64,000 bases of DNA, from the NCBI GenBank assembly GCA_001642415.1, contig LTDK01000159.1, positions 1 to 64,000 on the forward strand, in the 5' to 3' direction. Positions 29,079 through 39,011 of this stretch are shown here, piece after piece; the first letter of the stretch is position 1; each line of letters opens with the position of its first letter. Below the pieces are notes generated by a model. The model made no database searches. It was given only the letters and a program-made list of their open reading frames with translations, and was not told the DNA's origin. Source of the DNA: Nematocida ironsii. Its lineage: Eukaryota; Microsporidia. The position numbers were made by a program, and so were the translations under genes.

Positions 29079-30251
29079 ATGAAATATAAATTAGGAGGAA
29101 GAGAATCAAGAAAAACAAAAATATTAATTAATACAGCAAAAGAGAAAGAAAACATAAAAAAACAAGAAATACAAAATGAAAACAAAGAATTTTTATTAAA
29201 AAACAAAAATACCGTTATAATTACGATATTTTTAATAATATGTATAATATTAAATTTAGATATAAATATAAGTAAGAATGCAATATTTCCATTTAAATTA
29301 TTCAGTATATCACTAATGAAATATGGAATATTAGCATACTTAAACATATTTACTGTTATAATAACACTTTCATTATCATTAGTACATAAAATTTTTATAG
29401 AAAACGGTTATTTTAAACAAAAAGGGTTAGAAATGACCGATTCATTTTTTAATTTAACAGATAAAATATTAGAGAATAACCTTAATGATGTAGAAAATGT
29501 AGATAAAATACCTATATGGTATCAGATACTTAATTTTGCATATAAATATGTAAAGCCAGAATCACTCGGTGCTGAAGCAGTAAAACAAATGGTTTATGAT
29601 ACAGAGAAGTATTTAAATGGTTATTTTGAAAAATTTAGATCTATCCTTATATGGATATCTTTGATATTTTCATGTATTTCTTTATTTATGTATTTACACT
29701 TCAGTATAATTGGTGTTAAATTAGTCACTGATAGTATAACACTTCCTATTGCTTCTGGGGTTATTTATAATTTATTATTAAGAATTGTCCCATTAATGGC
29801 AATTATATACGATAGGTTTACATTTACATCTACAAAAGGAGTTATTTATTATAGGAATAGGACATATTTTATTTCTTTATTGGGATATTTTTCAGTTATT
29901 TTTATAATTAATGTTATGATAAAATTATCTGAAAATTTTTGGATTTATTCAATTTTTGATAATTTAAAAATTTTAACAGTTTTAATTAATTTAATATCAG
30001 GTACATTTACTGTTATAATTTTATTTTCAATTATTTATATGATTAATAAAGCACTAAAGAATAGATTATTACAGATATATGAGGATATAATGAGGAATGG
30101 GATTGAATCATATTGTGATAATATAATTAGTATAATTAATATTATATTAGCAATTATAACAATAATTACAATTACACTGATTATATATAAAATAATAGTA
30201 ATATTATTATTAAATATGTCAGTAAATACAGTAAATACAGTAAATACATAG
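29079..30251 (+). CDS. Multi-pass membrane protein with charged N-terminus, unknown
   Basis: The 390-residue protein starts with about 45 basic and polar residues (RESRKTKIL, then KEKENIKKQE), followed by six to eight hydrophobic segments (about 46-62, 72-105, 186-210, 215-240, 262-285, 300-325 and 350-378). A polar loop (about 108-180) with WYQILNFAYKYVKPESLG looks structured. The last residues (SVNTVNTVNT) come from a GTAAATACA tandem repeat that runs into the stop codon. I do not recognise the family. Confidence 0.62.
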   Translation: MKYKLGGRESRKTKILINTAKEKENIKKQEIQNENKEFLLKNKNTVIITIFLIICIILNLDINISKNAIFPFKLFSISLMKYGILAYLNIFTVIITLSLSLVHKIFIENGYFKQKGLEMTDSFFNLTDKILENNLNDVENVDKIPIWYQILNFAYKYVKPESLGAEAVKQMVYDTEKYLNGYFEKFRSILIWISLIFSCISLFMYLHFSIIGVKLVTDSITLPIASGVIYNLLLRIVPLMAIIYDRFTFTSTKGVIYYRNRTYFISLLGYFSVIFIINVMIKLSENFWIYSIFDNLKILTVLINLISGTFTVIILFSIIYMINKALKNRLLQIYEDIMRNGIESYCDNIISIINIILAIITIITITLIIYKIIVILLLNMSVNTVNTVNT

Positions 30252-30767
30252 ATTATAAGATAAATAACAGATAAATATAGATAAAACAGTTAAATATATA
30301 TATTATAAAAATAAAAAATAGATAAAAATATGTAAATAGATAAAACAGTTAAATGTCAGTTAAATATATAGATTATAAGATAAAAACAGTTAAATATATA
30401 GATTATACACACTATACACCATATAATCATTATATACACCATACAACACATTATACACTACGTATACTATATATATACCATACAACACATTATATATACC
30501 ATATAATCATTATATACCATATACACCATACAACACATTATATATACACTATATATACACTATATATACCATATAATCATTATATACCATATAACACATT
30601 ATATATACCATATACACAATCATTATATATACACTACGTATACTATATAGTACTGATACATCCGTTAAATATATAGATTATAAAAATAAAAACTTTATTA
30701 TATCCCTTATAATACATTATAATCCATTATATCCTTTATTATATCCCTTATAGTACATTATAATACA
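30252..30767. repeat. Simple-sequence tract
   Basis: The stretch holds repeats of AGATAAAACAGTTAAATATA (30260-30400), then TATACCATATAATCATTATA and CATACAACACATTATATATA units (30420-30650), then TATAATACATTATAATCC (30690-30780). The open frame at 30353-30676 is repeat translation. Confidence 0.85.
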
Positions 30768-32348
30768 TTATAATCCGTTAAATGTGTATATTATATTATA
30801 ATTATATAATAAATATGTTATAATTAATATATTTATGATATAAATTATTGTATAAATAATATTTTTATGATTAAATATATTTCCTTTTTTGATATAATTG
30901 TTAAAAAAACAAAAAATTCCGTTAATTATACTAAATATAGTAATAATTAATTTAAATAAATCATTTGTAATAATTAATGGATTAATATAAAAAATTGTTA
31001 TAGATATAATACTTATTACACATACACTCATAAATAATTTATCATATTCATTCTCTAATAATGATAAAATACTCTTTTTATAATTAAGTAAATGAATCTG
31101 TAATTGTACAGAACTTATGATGGTACTAGTAATAAGTAATATACTCATATACTTATTTATACACAATGTGTTATAATTAATAGAATATTTTACACATAGT
31201 GTATTATTTAATAGAATTATTACACATATACCTATTAATACTGATATACATATTGAATATATAATGTAGTATGTGTAATAAGTTATGGTATTTTTCGTAT
31301 TAAGCTTATGTAATACATTACATAAAAAGTTATCCTTATGGATTCTATCAAATATTGGTGTGTTTGAATCTGTCCTGGTTTGAATTAATGCAATTATTGT
31401 GTCATACTGGAATTCGTTATAAAAATTGTTTAAATTTTCATATAATAAATTTTTGTTATTTAAAAATTTATCTATTTCCTTATTTGGAATATTTTTACAG
31501 TTATTTATATAATTAATTATATAACTGCTTTTTTTTATATTATACATACTGTGTATGTTCATTATCCTGTTGTAATAATAATATAAACTCTTTATGTTCT
31601 GGAATATATCGTATAAGTCTTCTTCTGCTGTATCATGCCTTAATAATGTATACAGAATATTTAACTCATTGATTATATAGTTGTGTAAACTTACTGGTAA
31701 TATATCATTATATAATGCATCAAATGGAAGTACGTCTATACTCTGATAATATTGATTATGTTTAAGTAATGAACATGTATAACTTAATAAGATATGTAAG
31801 ATATTATAAGTATACGTGTCTATTACACTATCATATACGACTAAATACTTACTATTACTTAATATATCATTACTTATTGTACTATGTGTATTATATTCTG
31901 TATTATTATCACACATTGTGTTATTAATAGTACTTATTACACTATGTGTATTATATTCTGTACTATTATCATTACTTATTACACTATGTGTATTATATTC
32001 TGTACTATTGTATAACTTATCACACATTGTGTTATTAATATTGTATATATTAAGTACTTTATGTATATATTTAGATATCTTATTAAGTATTTCATTTGTT
32101 ATTGTGGTATTATCTGAATTAGTCATATTTATATCTAAATAAGTATTCTTTATATCTTTACTGTAAATATATCCAATAATTTTACTAAATAACGTATTTT
32201 CCTTATTTGGTAATATTTCATTAATATTAATATTCATTAATATATAATAATATTTTATATTATTGTTATTTATACACTGTACATTACTTATTACATCATG
32301 TGTAATTTGTCTTTGTAAAATATTCTGTATGTCTACTACTTTTAACAT
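30768..32348 (-). CDS. Membrane protein with repeat-derived NTHSVIS insertions, unknown
   Basis: The 526-residue protein has an N-terminal soluble region (about 1-340) and four to six membrane segments in the C-terminal third (about 348-372, 393-415, 432-455, 460-480 and 497-520). Between residues 110 and 170 three copies of TEYNTH(S)-(V/T)-IS occur, separated by NTMCD phrases. All are encoded by TTATTACACTATGTGTATTA repeats. The block around HDTAEEDLYDIFQNIKSLYY looks like normal protein. I recognise no family. Asn, Ile and Tyr are strongly over-used, in line with the AT-rich DNA. Confidence 0.58.
   Translation of the reverse strand: MLKVVDIQNILQRQITHDVISNVQCINNNNIKYYYILMNININEILPNKENTLFSKIIGYIYSKDIKNTYLDINMTNSDNTTITNEILNKISKYIHKVLNIYNINNTMCDKLYNSTEYNTHSVISNDNSTEYNTHSVISTINNTMCDNNTEYNTHSTISNDILSNSKYLVVYDSVIDTYTYNILHILLSYTCSLLKHNQYYQSIDVLPFDALYNDILPVSLHNYIINELNILYTLLRHDTAEEDLYDIFQNIKSLYYYYNRIMNIHSMYNIKKSSYIINYINNCKNIPNKEIDKFLNNKNLLYENLNNFYNEFQYDTIIALIQTRTDSNTPIFDRIHKDNFLCNVLHKLNTKNTITYYTYYIIYSICISVLIGICVIILLNNTLCVKYSINYNTLCINKYMSILLITSTIISSVQLQIHLLNYKKSILSLLENEYDKLFMSVCVISIISITIFYINPLIITNDLFKLIITIFSIINGIFCFFNNYIKKGNIFNHKNIIYTIIYIINILIITYLLYNYNIIYTFNGL
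31866..32036. repeat. Repeats inside the gene at 30768-32348
   Basis: TTACACTATGTGTATTATATTCTGTA-like units start near 31876, 31935 and 31977. CACACATTGTGTTATTAATA units near 31911 and 32021 lie around them. They are the coding-strand complements of the intergenic repeat core. Confidence 0.88.
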
Positions 32349-32990
32349 ATTGTGTAATAATTAATAGTATATTTATACTTATAATTTATATTATACAAAA
32401 TAGGAATATTAAATATACAATATGTAATAAGTAATGCATAATGTGTAATAAATAATAGAATATATAATGTATTATGTAATAAGTAATAGAATAAGCAGTA
32501 ATATATGTACTATGTGTAATAAATAATATACTATGTGTAATAAGTAATAGAATAAGTAGTAATATATGTACTATGTGTAATAAGTAATATACTATGTGTA
32601 ATAAGTAATGCATTAAATACTACTATATATCTATTGTGTAATAAGTAATGCATTAAATACTACTATATATCTATTGTGTAATAAGTAATGCATAATGTGT
32701 AATAAGTAATATACTATGTGTAATAAGTAATGTACTATGTGTAATAAGTAATGTATGCACTATGTCTATTATATAATATACTATGTGTAATAAATACTGT
32801 ACTATGTATTACTTATTATGTATTGTGTAATAAGTAATATACTATGTGTACTATGTGTACTATGTATTACTTATTATACTGTCTATTACTTATTACTTAT
32901 TGTGTACTATGTATTACTTATTATGTATTGTGTAATATGTATTATGTATAAAATTTTTAATAACCGTTATTAATAATTTTTATTTTACAC
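32349..32990. repeat. AT-rich short-repeat tract (TATGTGTAATAAGTAATATAC type)
   Basis: More than fifteen copies of (C/T)TATGTGTAATAAGTAAT or CATAATGTGTAATAAGTAAT occur. A 46-bp unit containing AATGCATTAAATACTACTAT is duplicated near 32617 and 32648. The last 50 bp before the BDP1 stop are not repetitive. Confidence 0.88.
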
Positions 32991-33452
32991 TTATTTTATC
33001 TCTGTATACTCCTTCCTAAGTGCATCTAATTCTTCCTTCTTGAATACCCTGTGCATTGATAATGCATGACTTACTTTCTCTGGATACTTCTTCTCTTCTA
33101 TGCTAAACTTGTTCTTTATCTGCCTACGCGTCTTGTCCGTGAATATCTTCTCAAGAAGAGTAAAATCAGTCCCACATAAAGATAACCCCTTATAATATAA
33201 AATAGTCTCCTCCTTGGACCACCTGCCTTTGCTTGTGGTTCTGCCGTATGAAAAGGCTGTCATCCTGTCTTCTATGATGGTTCTGTCTTCTGATTCATTA
33301 TTTAGTCCATTATTTATGACTACTTCTCCATTTACTATTATTAAACTGTCTTTTACTTCTTCTTTATCTTCTTTCTTCTTTCTTTGATACTTCTTTGTCG
33401 TTGTAAAGTTTCTGTTCTCAAGAAAGTGGGCGAGTGTTTGCTTCTCGTTCAT
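32991..33452 (-). CDS. BDP1: BDP1-like TFIIIB subunit, minimal form
   Basis: The 153-residue protein contains one SANT/Myb domain: KGRWSKEETILYYKGLSLCG (about 76-95), then TDFTLLEKIFTDKTRRQIKNKF (split here as TDFTLLEKIF and TDKTRRQIKNKF). This is the defining extended SANT of BDP1 (TFIIIB B''), which with TBP and BRF1 recruits RNA polymerase III to tRNA and 5S genes. Basic N-terminal residues precede it. Yeast BDP1 has 594 residues, so this is nearly the SANT core alone, an extreme reduction. The start is the first ATG. It lies between two repeat tracts. Confidence 0.85.
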   Translation of the reverse strand: MNEKQTLAHFLENRNFTTTKKYQRKKKEDKEEVKDSLIIVNGEVVINNGLNNESEDRTIIEDRMTAFSYGRTTSKGRWSKEETILYYKGLSLCGTDFTLLEKIFTDKTRRQIKNKFSIEEKKYPEKVSHALSMHRVFKKEELDALRKEYTEIK

Positions 33453-33711
33453 TTTTAGAATTTTTTTAACTGTACACTCATATATAAAACTTATTATACA
33501 GTGTGTAATAAATAATATATAACTTAGTAGTATATGTGTAATAAATAGTATATAATGTGCTATGTGTAATAAATAATGAATTATGTGTAATAAGTAATAT
33601 GTATAATCATTATTATTTATGCTATGTGTAATATGTATTATTTATTATGGTGTGTGTAATAAGTAATATGTATAATCATTACTTATTGCTGATTGTGTAT
33701 TATTTATTGCA
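33453..33711. repeat. AT-rich short-repeat tract
   Basis: About eight copies of TATGTGTAATAAATA or GTGTGTAATAAGTAATATGT lie upstream of BDP1 and downstream of the next gene. TAATATGTATAATCATTA is duplicated near 33595 and 33664. Confidence 0.8.
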
Positions 33712-34704
33712 CTATAATTTATTGGTCCAGAATTTCTTAACCCGCTCTAACATAACCTTTAAATATATCTCATCACGTGAAAGTATCTCCGATTCTAACT
33801 CAATCCGATCGCTAGTGAAATACCCACGTGCAATTAAGTTTAAACTCATTAAATCAGTAAGCCGTCTGAATACACAATCCTTTGAAACCTTCTTGAAATG
33901 AGGTACATACGAAATACGCCTCTCAAACTCTTCAAATACACTGCATAATGTAACCCGCTTAACAGATGCAGCCATTAATATAATCAAATGTACTGAACTT
34001 AATAACTTATACGGATTAGGTTCCTGTACATTATATAAATACTTATAAAACTTAATGGAGAGACCTTCATACGTATTGTCTACCATATACGAATACTTTA
34101 TAAAATCATCTAAACCCGAACTAACCCTGTTTATATCTGGTATGTCATGCCGTGCCTTGATTATATCTATGACACGACTGAATATCTTAAAATACTCAGT
34201 CTGTGATAATTCTTTAACATACGCTTTTACTCCATCCATTCTGCTGACTATCCTTTTATCTAACGTAAGCATATCTGCAACTCGTGGTATCTGGAATATG
34301 AACTTATTATTAAGTAGACTTAATGGAGATGCCTTCTCTAATATCCTGTACAGAACAGTCCTTGATGCACGTACGGAATTATTTGATAGGTCTAATAAGT
34401 AAATATTTGAACTGTCGAATATGTGCTTCTTAAGTAAGGGTTCTATGTTCTTGGCACTTGATACGGCAAGTATCTTTATGATATGGTCGGAAATCCTTTT
34501 CGGACCGTATATCCATATTTTCTGACTTTCTTCTGAATTTATCCTTAAAATGAGTGTTTCAATTAATGAAATGTACCTTGTTTCTACTTCTTGTGTATAT
34601 GCTATGCTTAAATACTCTGGAATGGTTGATACGGCTGCGAATGGGTCTAAAACCTCCTCTTTCTCCTGAGATATTTTTATTTTCTTAATCGGACGTATGC
34701 TCAT
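33712..34704 (-). CDS. ORC4-like origin recognition protein (tentative)
   Basis: The 330-residue protein has an AAA+-like layout. IWIYGPKRISDHII (about 64-77) stands where a Walker A loop would be but lacks the GK(S/T). Then come FIFQIPRVADMLTLDKRIVS (helix of the sensor region) and a C-terminal winged-helix-like segment (FEEFERRI, then VFRRLTDLMSLNLIA). The C-terminal half resembles ORC4, where F-x-x-F, a linker, and a helix A-F-x-x-L-x-x-L-x-L are found. If it is ORC4, ATP binding by this subunit is lost. ORC5 or CDC6 relatives are alternatives. The paired element at 34113-34128 falls inside the coding sequence. Confidence 0.45.
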   Translation of the reverse strand: MSIRPIKKIKISQEKEEVLDPFAAVSTIPEYLSIAYTQEVETRYISLIETLILRINSEESQKIWIYGPKRISDHIIKILAVSSAKNIEPLLKKHIFDSSNIYLLDLSNNSVRASRTVLYRILEKASPLSLLNNKFIFQIPRVADMLTLDKRIVSRMDGVKAYVKELSQTEYFKIFSRVIDIIKARHDIPDINRVSSGLDDFIKYSYMVDNTYEGLSIKFYKYLYNVQEPNPYKLLSSVHLIILMAASVKRVTLCSVFEEFERRISYVPHFKKVSKDCVFRRLTDLMSLNLIARGYFTSDRIELESEILSRDEIYLKVMLERVKKFWTNKL

Positions 34705-34984
34705 AGAAATTTAAATTTTAAAATTTTAAAATTTTAAGAAAAATAAAAAAATAAAACTTACTGGGGTAAGCATAAAAAGTAATTAAATATATGATATAAT
34801 GTGTAATATATTCTGTTTTTAACCGTAAATATAACCTGATTTCAAGTCTTTGTAGTCTAAGCGTAATAATTATTAATTCTTTATGCATAATGATTGAATA
34901 ATTCTGAACCTATGATTACATGGTTACGGTATGATTATGCATGGTAATGCGCAGTGGGAGTAAATCTGTAATAGTAGTGATAGT

Positions 34985-36676
34985 TTATTGAACTAACTTG
35001 GTCTCTTTGTTAATCTGCTTCTTGCTCGAAATTTCACCAATGTATAAATCACGACCCTCACGAACGGACTCGTCATATTTTCGACCTAAATAAAGAGTCG
35101 AGAAATTCCACACTAAAGATACACCAAGAACAGCTACAGCTAAAAGGAATGCAGCCGTACGAATATCTGATAGGTTTAACATACCAAGCATAAGAATTTG
35201 TAAGTTTGATGAAAGTGACTTACCTAACTTACCACATACACCATCGTATACACCCTTAAACCTGGCTTTGTACTCCTTAGGTATCTTAATCCCGATCGCT
35301 TCCTTACCAATATCAAATGCAGCATATTTTAAGATCTTTATGGCATTTACAGCATAGAATCCTACACGTGATTCTAATTCTGTATTATTAACCCATCCTA
35401 CAGCAGTAAACAATCGCTTACTGATTCTGTTAAGAAGATTCTCTGCTTCCTTACCAGTAACTGTAACTGATGCATTTGCCCATACAAGTAATAAGAATGA
35501 CATCGCACTGATAAGTGTACATACGGGTGTAATCATACCAAGTGCTAACCATCCCTTCCTCTGAATTAATGATTTAATCGGAGATAATAGTATGGCAATA
35601 ACTACTAACCCAATAGTTATCTGTTGAGACCCTTGGACTAACACTACACTCGTCATGACATCAGAACCACTTGATTTAGAAGCACTCCTTAATGCAGATT
35701 TGAATGCGGCTTCAGTTAAATTAGTGCATAACCCATATCCAAGTACAGTAATTGATAAATGGAATACGATCGGAGTCTTTAACATAATCTTAAACCCATC
35801 AAGTATCCCTACTTTCTCCTTACTACCAGACCTTCTTGGAGCACCTTCTGATATGATATAAATTGGGTACGGTATGATGTTCTTGACTAAATGCCTGTAC
35901 GTGAATATGTTCATGGCACATAATGCAGATACAAATGCAATAAATCCACCAATTATTTTTGTCTTATACTCAGGGAATGCAGTAAGTACATAATAATTCA
36001 GTATCATAGAACCACCAGATGTGACTAACCCTAAATTAGCAGCTATAATGAATAATGGATAGAATCTGAGTGCTTGCTTTAATGGACATATTTCATTAGC
36101 TACTGCAAAGAACATAAGTGATGCCATTACATTACCCCATAATTCAGCTGTTATGTAAATAAGTGTACCTGTCCAGAAATTAATCGTAAGGAATAATCCT
36201 TGTAAGAATTCAAGTCCATTAATGAACATCTTCTTGTCTGCGAATATGTCATGTATCCAGAACTTATACGGTTCTATATAATCTATGCTTGGTAATAAGA
36301 TCAGTGCATATACAAAGAAGAATATTCCGAATCCTGCATTGAATATAAACATGAGTCTTTCTAATGTGACACCTCTTGCTAGGAGTAATTGGAATAAGAT
36401 TGCGAATCCCATGGTTACACCCATTACAATGAATGACTTAAGGTATTGGATTGATGCTGGTAACATTCTGTCAAGTACCACGGCATCTTTTGTGTCTCTA
36501 AGGATGGAGTAGGCTAAAACAATACAGTAGTAAAGGAATGCCATTGTAAAGAACTTTGGGTACTCTACTTTAAGTACCTTAAAGAACTTACTGCATTGGT
36601 CTGCTTGTTCCTCGTGTGCTTCTTCTGTGGGAAGTGACGAGTTTCTATAATAGTTGTTCAATCCTGTTGTTTGCAT
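34985..36676 (-). CDS. NTT-type ATP/ADP translocase
   Basis: The 563-residue protein is a nucleotide transporter of the NTT family, acquired by microsporidia from bacteria and used to import host ATP and other nucleotides. The signature LRDTKDAVV lies in the first membrane region (about 60-68), after a hydrophilic N-terminus with KFFKVLKVEYPKFF. About eleven or twelve hydrophobic segments follow, with the family's ELWGNVMASLMFF near 178-190 and ANLGLV near 213. The C-terminus is hydrophilic and basic. Length and motifs agree with functional members. Its base composition is a little less AT-rich than the membrane proteins around it. Confidence 0.95.
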   Translation of the reverse strand: MQTTGLNNYYRNSSLPTEEAHEEQADQCSKFFKVLKVEYPKFFTMAFLYYCIVLAYSILRDTKDAVVLDRMLPASIQYLKSFIVMGVTMGFAILFQLLLARGVTLERLMFIFNAGFGIFFFVYALILLPSIDYIEPYKFWIHDIFADKKMFINGLEFLQGLFLTINFWTGTLIYITAELWGNVMASLMFFAVANEICPLKQALRFYPLFIIAANLGLVTSGGSMILNYYVLTAFPEYKTKIIGGFIAFVSALCAMNIFTYRHLVKNIIPYPIYIISEGAPRRSGSKEKVGILDGFKIMLKTPIVFHLSITVLGYGLCTNLTEAAFKSALRSASKSSGSDVMTSVVLVQGSQQITIGLVVIAILLSPIKSLIQRKGWLALGMITPVCTLISAMSFLLLVWANASVTVTGKEAENLLNRISKRLFTAVGWVNNTELESRVGFYAVNAIKILKYAAFDIGKEAIGIKIPKEYKARFKGVYDGVCGKLGKSLSSNLQILMLGMLNLSDIRTAAFLLAVAVLGVSLVWNFSTLYLGRKYDESVREGRDLYIGEISSKKQINKETKLVQ

Positions 36677-37394
36677 GGGCAGGCAATAAAAAAATTAAAT
36701 AAATAGTTTGAAAAATTCATCAGTAAAAATTCTGCCAAAATATTTTAATGTTTAAGGAAAAAAATGAATATTTGATAAATTATATATAATAAGACTTATT
36801 GGTAATAGTGTAATAAAAAATAAAAAACATAATATATAAGTATATGTGTATAAAATAATGAATGATTATAGAATTTATTATATATTGTGTAGTATATTAT
36901 AGTGTGAATATTGGATGGTTTGTTTATAATTTATTGTACATTGTGTAATATATGCTGAATTATATTATTTATTTGTTTATAATTTATTGTACATTGTGTA
37001 ATATATGCTGAATTATATTATTTATTTGTTTATAATTTATTGTACATTGTGTAAAAAATAAATTATAAACATCAGATGAATAGATTTTTATATAAATTTA
37101 TTTATATAATAGAAATTATTACATAATGTATAATAAATTGTAAACAAATAATAATATATCATACGTGCTTGTTTGTTTATTTTATTTACTACATTGTGTA
37201 ATAAGTAATATATATTATACATTGTGTAATAAGTTATAGTAAACAAACATATAAGTTTAATAATACATTGTGTAATAAGTAATATATATTATACATTGTG
37301 TAATAAGTTATGTACTTTATTATATTTTTATATGTATATTATATATTATACATTGTGTAATAAGTAATATATATTATACATTGTGTAATATATT
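36677..37394. repeat. AT-rich tract with a 53-bp tandem repeat and TACATTGTGTAATAAGT units
   Basis: A 53-bp unit (starting TGTTTATAATTTATTGTACA) begins at 36921, 36974 and 37027 (partial). From 37190 to 37390 the phrase ATTATACATTGTGTAATAAG recurs five or six times up to the stop of the next gene. The first 150 bp, upstream of the NTT start, are not clearly repetitive. Confidence 0.9.
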
Positions 37395-39011
37395 TTAGAA
37401 TGGCATGGAATTACCATAATTAAATCCACTGTTGGATTCAATGCTTTGCTCGGATATTGACTCTGTTCCATTGTTATTATCAGATGGTTCATGGTTATTT
37501 ACACTTTCAGATGATATATTTGAATACTCATTGCTTATAAACTCGTCTGCTTCATTGTCTTCTGTATAACTAGGAATGAATGAGTTTAATTGGTGTGACT
37601 CTTTTTCATCTGGTGATACATTTGATGTATTAAAGAAACTGGTTATATACACCATAAGTGATGATGATTTAGTAGTATCTTCTTCTGTGGGTGTATTCAG
37701 ATTTTCGAGTTCTGGAGCTGGTGCTGATTCCTTCTTCTCGACTTCATCCGATTTTAGACTATTCTCTGATTTTGCTTCTCCCGCTGGTGGACTCTCTGAT
37801 TTAATTTCTTCTGTTAGTGAATTCTCTTTTTCCTCGATTATTGGTTCTTCTGACTTTCTTGAGAATGAGTTAGCTAAACGACTAAAGAACCCTCCTGATT
37901 TAGTAATGTCCTCTTCTGTAGTAATTATATTCGGATTTTCTGGTTCTGGCTCCTTCTTCTCGACTTTATCCGATTTTAAGCTATTCTCTGGTTTAATTTC
38001 TTCTGTTAGTGAATTCTCTGATTTTTCGAGTATTGGTTCTTCTGATTTTCTTAAAAATGGATTGGATAAACGACTAAAGAACCCTCCTGATTTAGTGATG
38101 TCCTCTTCTGTGATTGTATTTTGATTTTCTGGTTCTGGAGTCGTCTCTTTCTTTTTTATTTCATCTGGTTTTAAATTATTTTCTGGTTTAATTTCTCCTG
38201 TTGGTGGATTTTCTGGTTTTTCTATTATTGGTTCTTGTTGTTCTCCTGTATTATTCAGTGTGCCAGATGAATTTATTGGTTCTTCTGATTTTCTTGAGAA
38301 TGTGTTAGCTAAGCGACTAAAGAACCCTTCAGATTTAGTATTATCTTCTATTGAAGTATTATCTTTCTCTACTTGCGTGTTTACATCTTCTGGTTTAATT
38401 TCCTTTTTATCTACAGGTGATGAAGTATCTAATTTATCTTCTGTCTCCGCTGGTGATTGATCATTTACTGGTTCTTCAGATGGTTTAGTAAATATACTTT
38501 TTACATATTCTATAACAGATGCTGGCTTATTAACAGTTTCATCTTCTTCTTGTTCTGTGTTACTATGATGTGTTGATACATGCTCATCTTGTTCTGTGTT
38601 ACTATGATGTGCTGATGCATGCTCTTCTTGTTCTTGTTCTACATTGTTATGTACATTGCTCTCAGATGATGATGATGAATTAAAACGAATAAATCCCATG
38701 TCATCTACTATGTATGGTACTTCTTCTGTCCTTTCTTGTTCTTTCTTTAATTGCTCTTCCCTTGCCTTTTCTTGTTCTGCTCTTACTTGCTCTTCATTTA
38801 GTTTCTTTACTTCTTCTGCTTTTACTTGCTCTTTATTTTCTTGTTCTGTCTTTGCTTCTTCTGCTTTTAATACAGTATTGGTATTTACTATATTTTCACT
38901 GTTTCTATTATTATTTGTTTTCTTTGCTCTTCTTATAAATAAAAAAGCAGCTGGTACTCCTATCCCTGCTGTTAATATAAGTATAAGTATAAATATATTT
39001 GATCTCTTCAT
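37395..39011 (-). CDS. N-terminally anchored acidic repeat protein
   Basis: I start at the ATG at 39011 (538 residues), as the longer frame begins with TTG. Residues 5-26 (NIFILILILTAGIGVPAAFL) form a signal anchor followed by RRAKK. Then come a Glu/Lys/Gln-rich coiled-coil-like part (48-97), a HHSNTEQ repeat, and five copies of a short aromatic-basic motif. The motif is clearest as GFFSRLANSFSRKSEEP (about 228-245, 309-326 and 372-390), with weaker forms at 168-182 (EYVKSIFTKPSEEP) and 451-466. Acidic linkers rich in EEIKPENSLK separate them. The GFFSRL helices are amphipathic. I see no known family. A surface or secreted membrane-binding role is inference. Confidence 0.78.
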   Translation of the reverse strand: MKRSNIFILILILTAGIGVPAAFLFIRRAKKTNNNRNSENIVNTNTVLKAEEAKTEQENKEQVKAEEVKKLNEEQVRAEQEKAREEQLKKEQERTEEVPYIVDDMGFIRFNSSSSSESNVHNNVEQEQEEHASAHHSNTEQDEHVSTHHSNTEQEEDETVNKPASVIEYVKSIFTKPSEEPVNDQSPAETEDKLDTSSPVDKKEIKPEDVNTQVEKDNTSIEDNTKSEGFFSRLANTFSRKSEEPINSSGTLNNTGEQQEPIIEKPENPPTGEIKPENNLKPDEIKKKETTPEPENQNTITEEDITKSGGFFSRLSNPFLRKSEEPILEKSENSLTEEIKPENSLKSDKVEKKEPEPENPNIITTEEDITKSGGFFSRLANSFSRKSEEPIIEEKENSLTEEIKSESPPAGEAKSENSLKSDEVEKKESAPAPELENLNTPTEEDTTKSSSLMVYITSFFNTSNVSPDEKESHQLNSFIPSYTEDNEADEFISNEYSNISSESVNNHEPSDNNNGTESISEQSIESNSGFNYGNSMPF

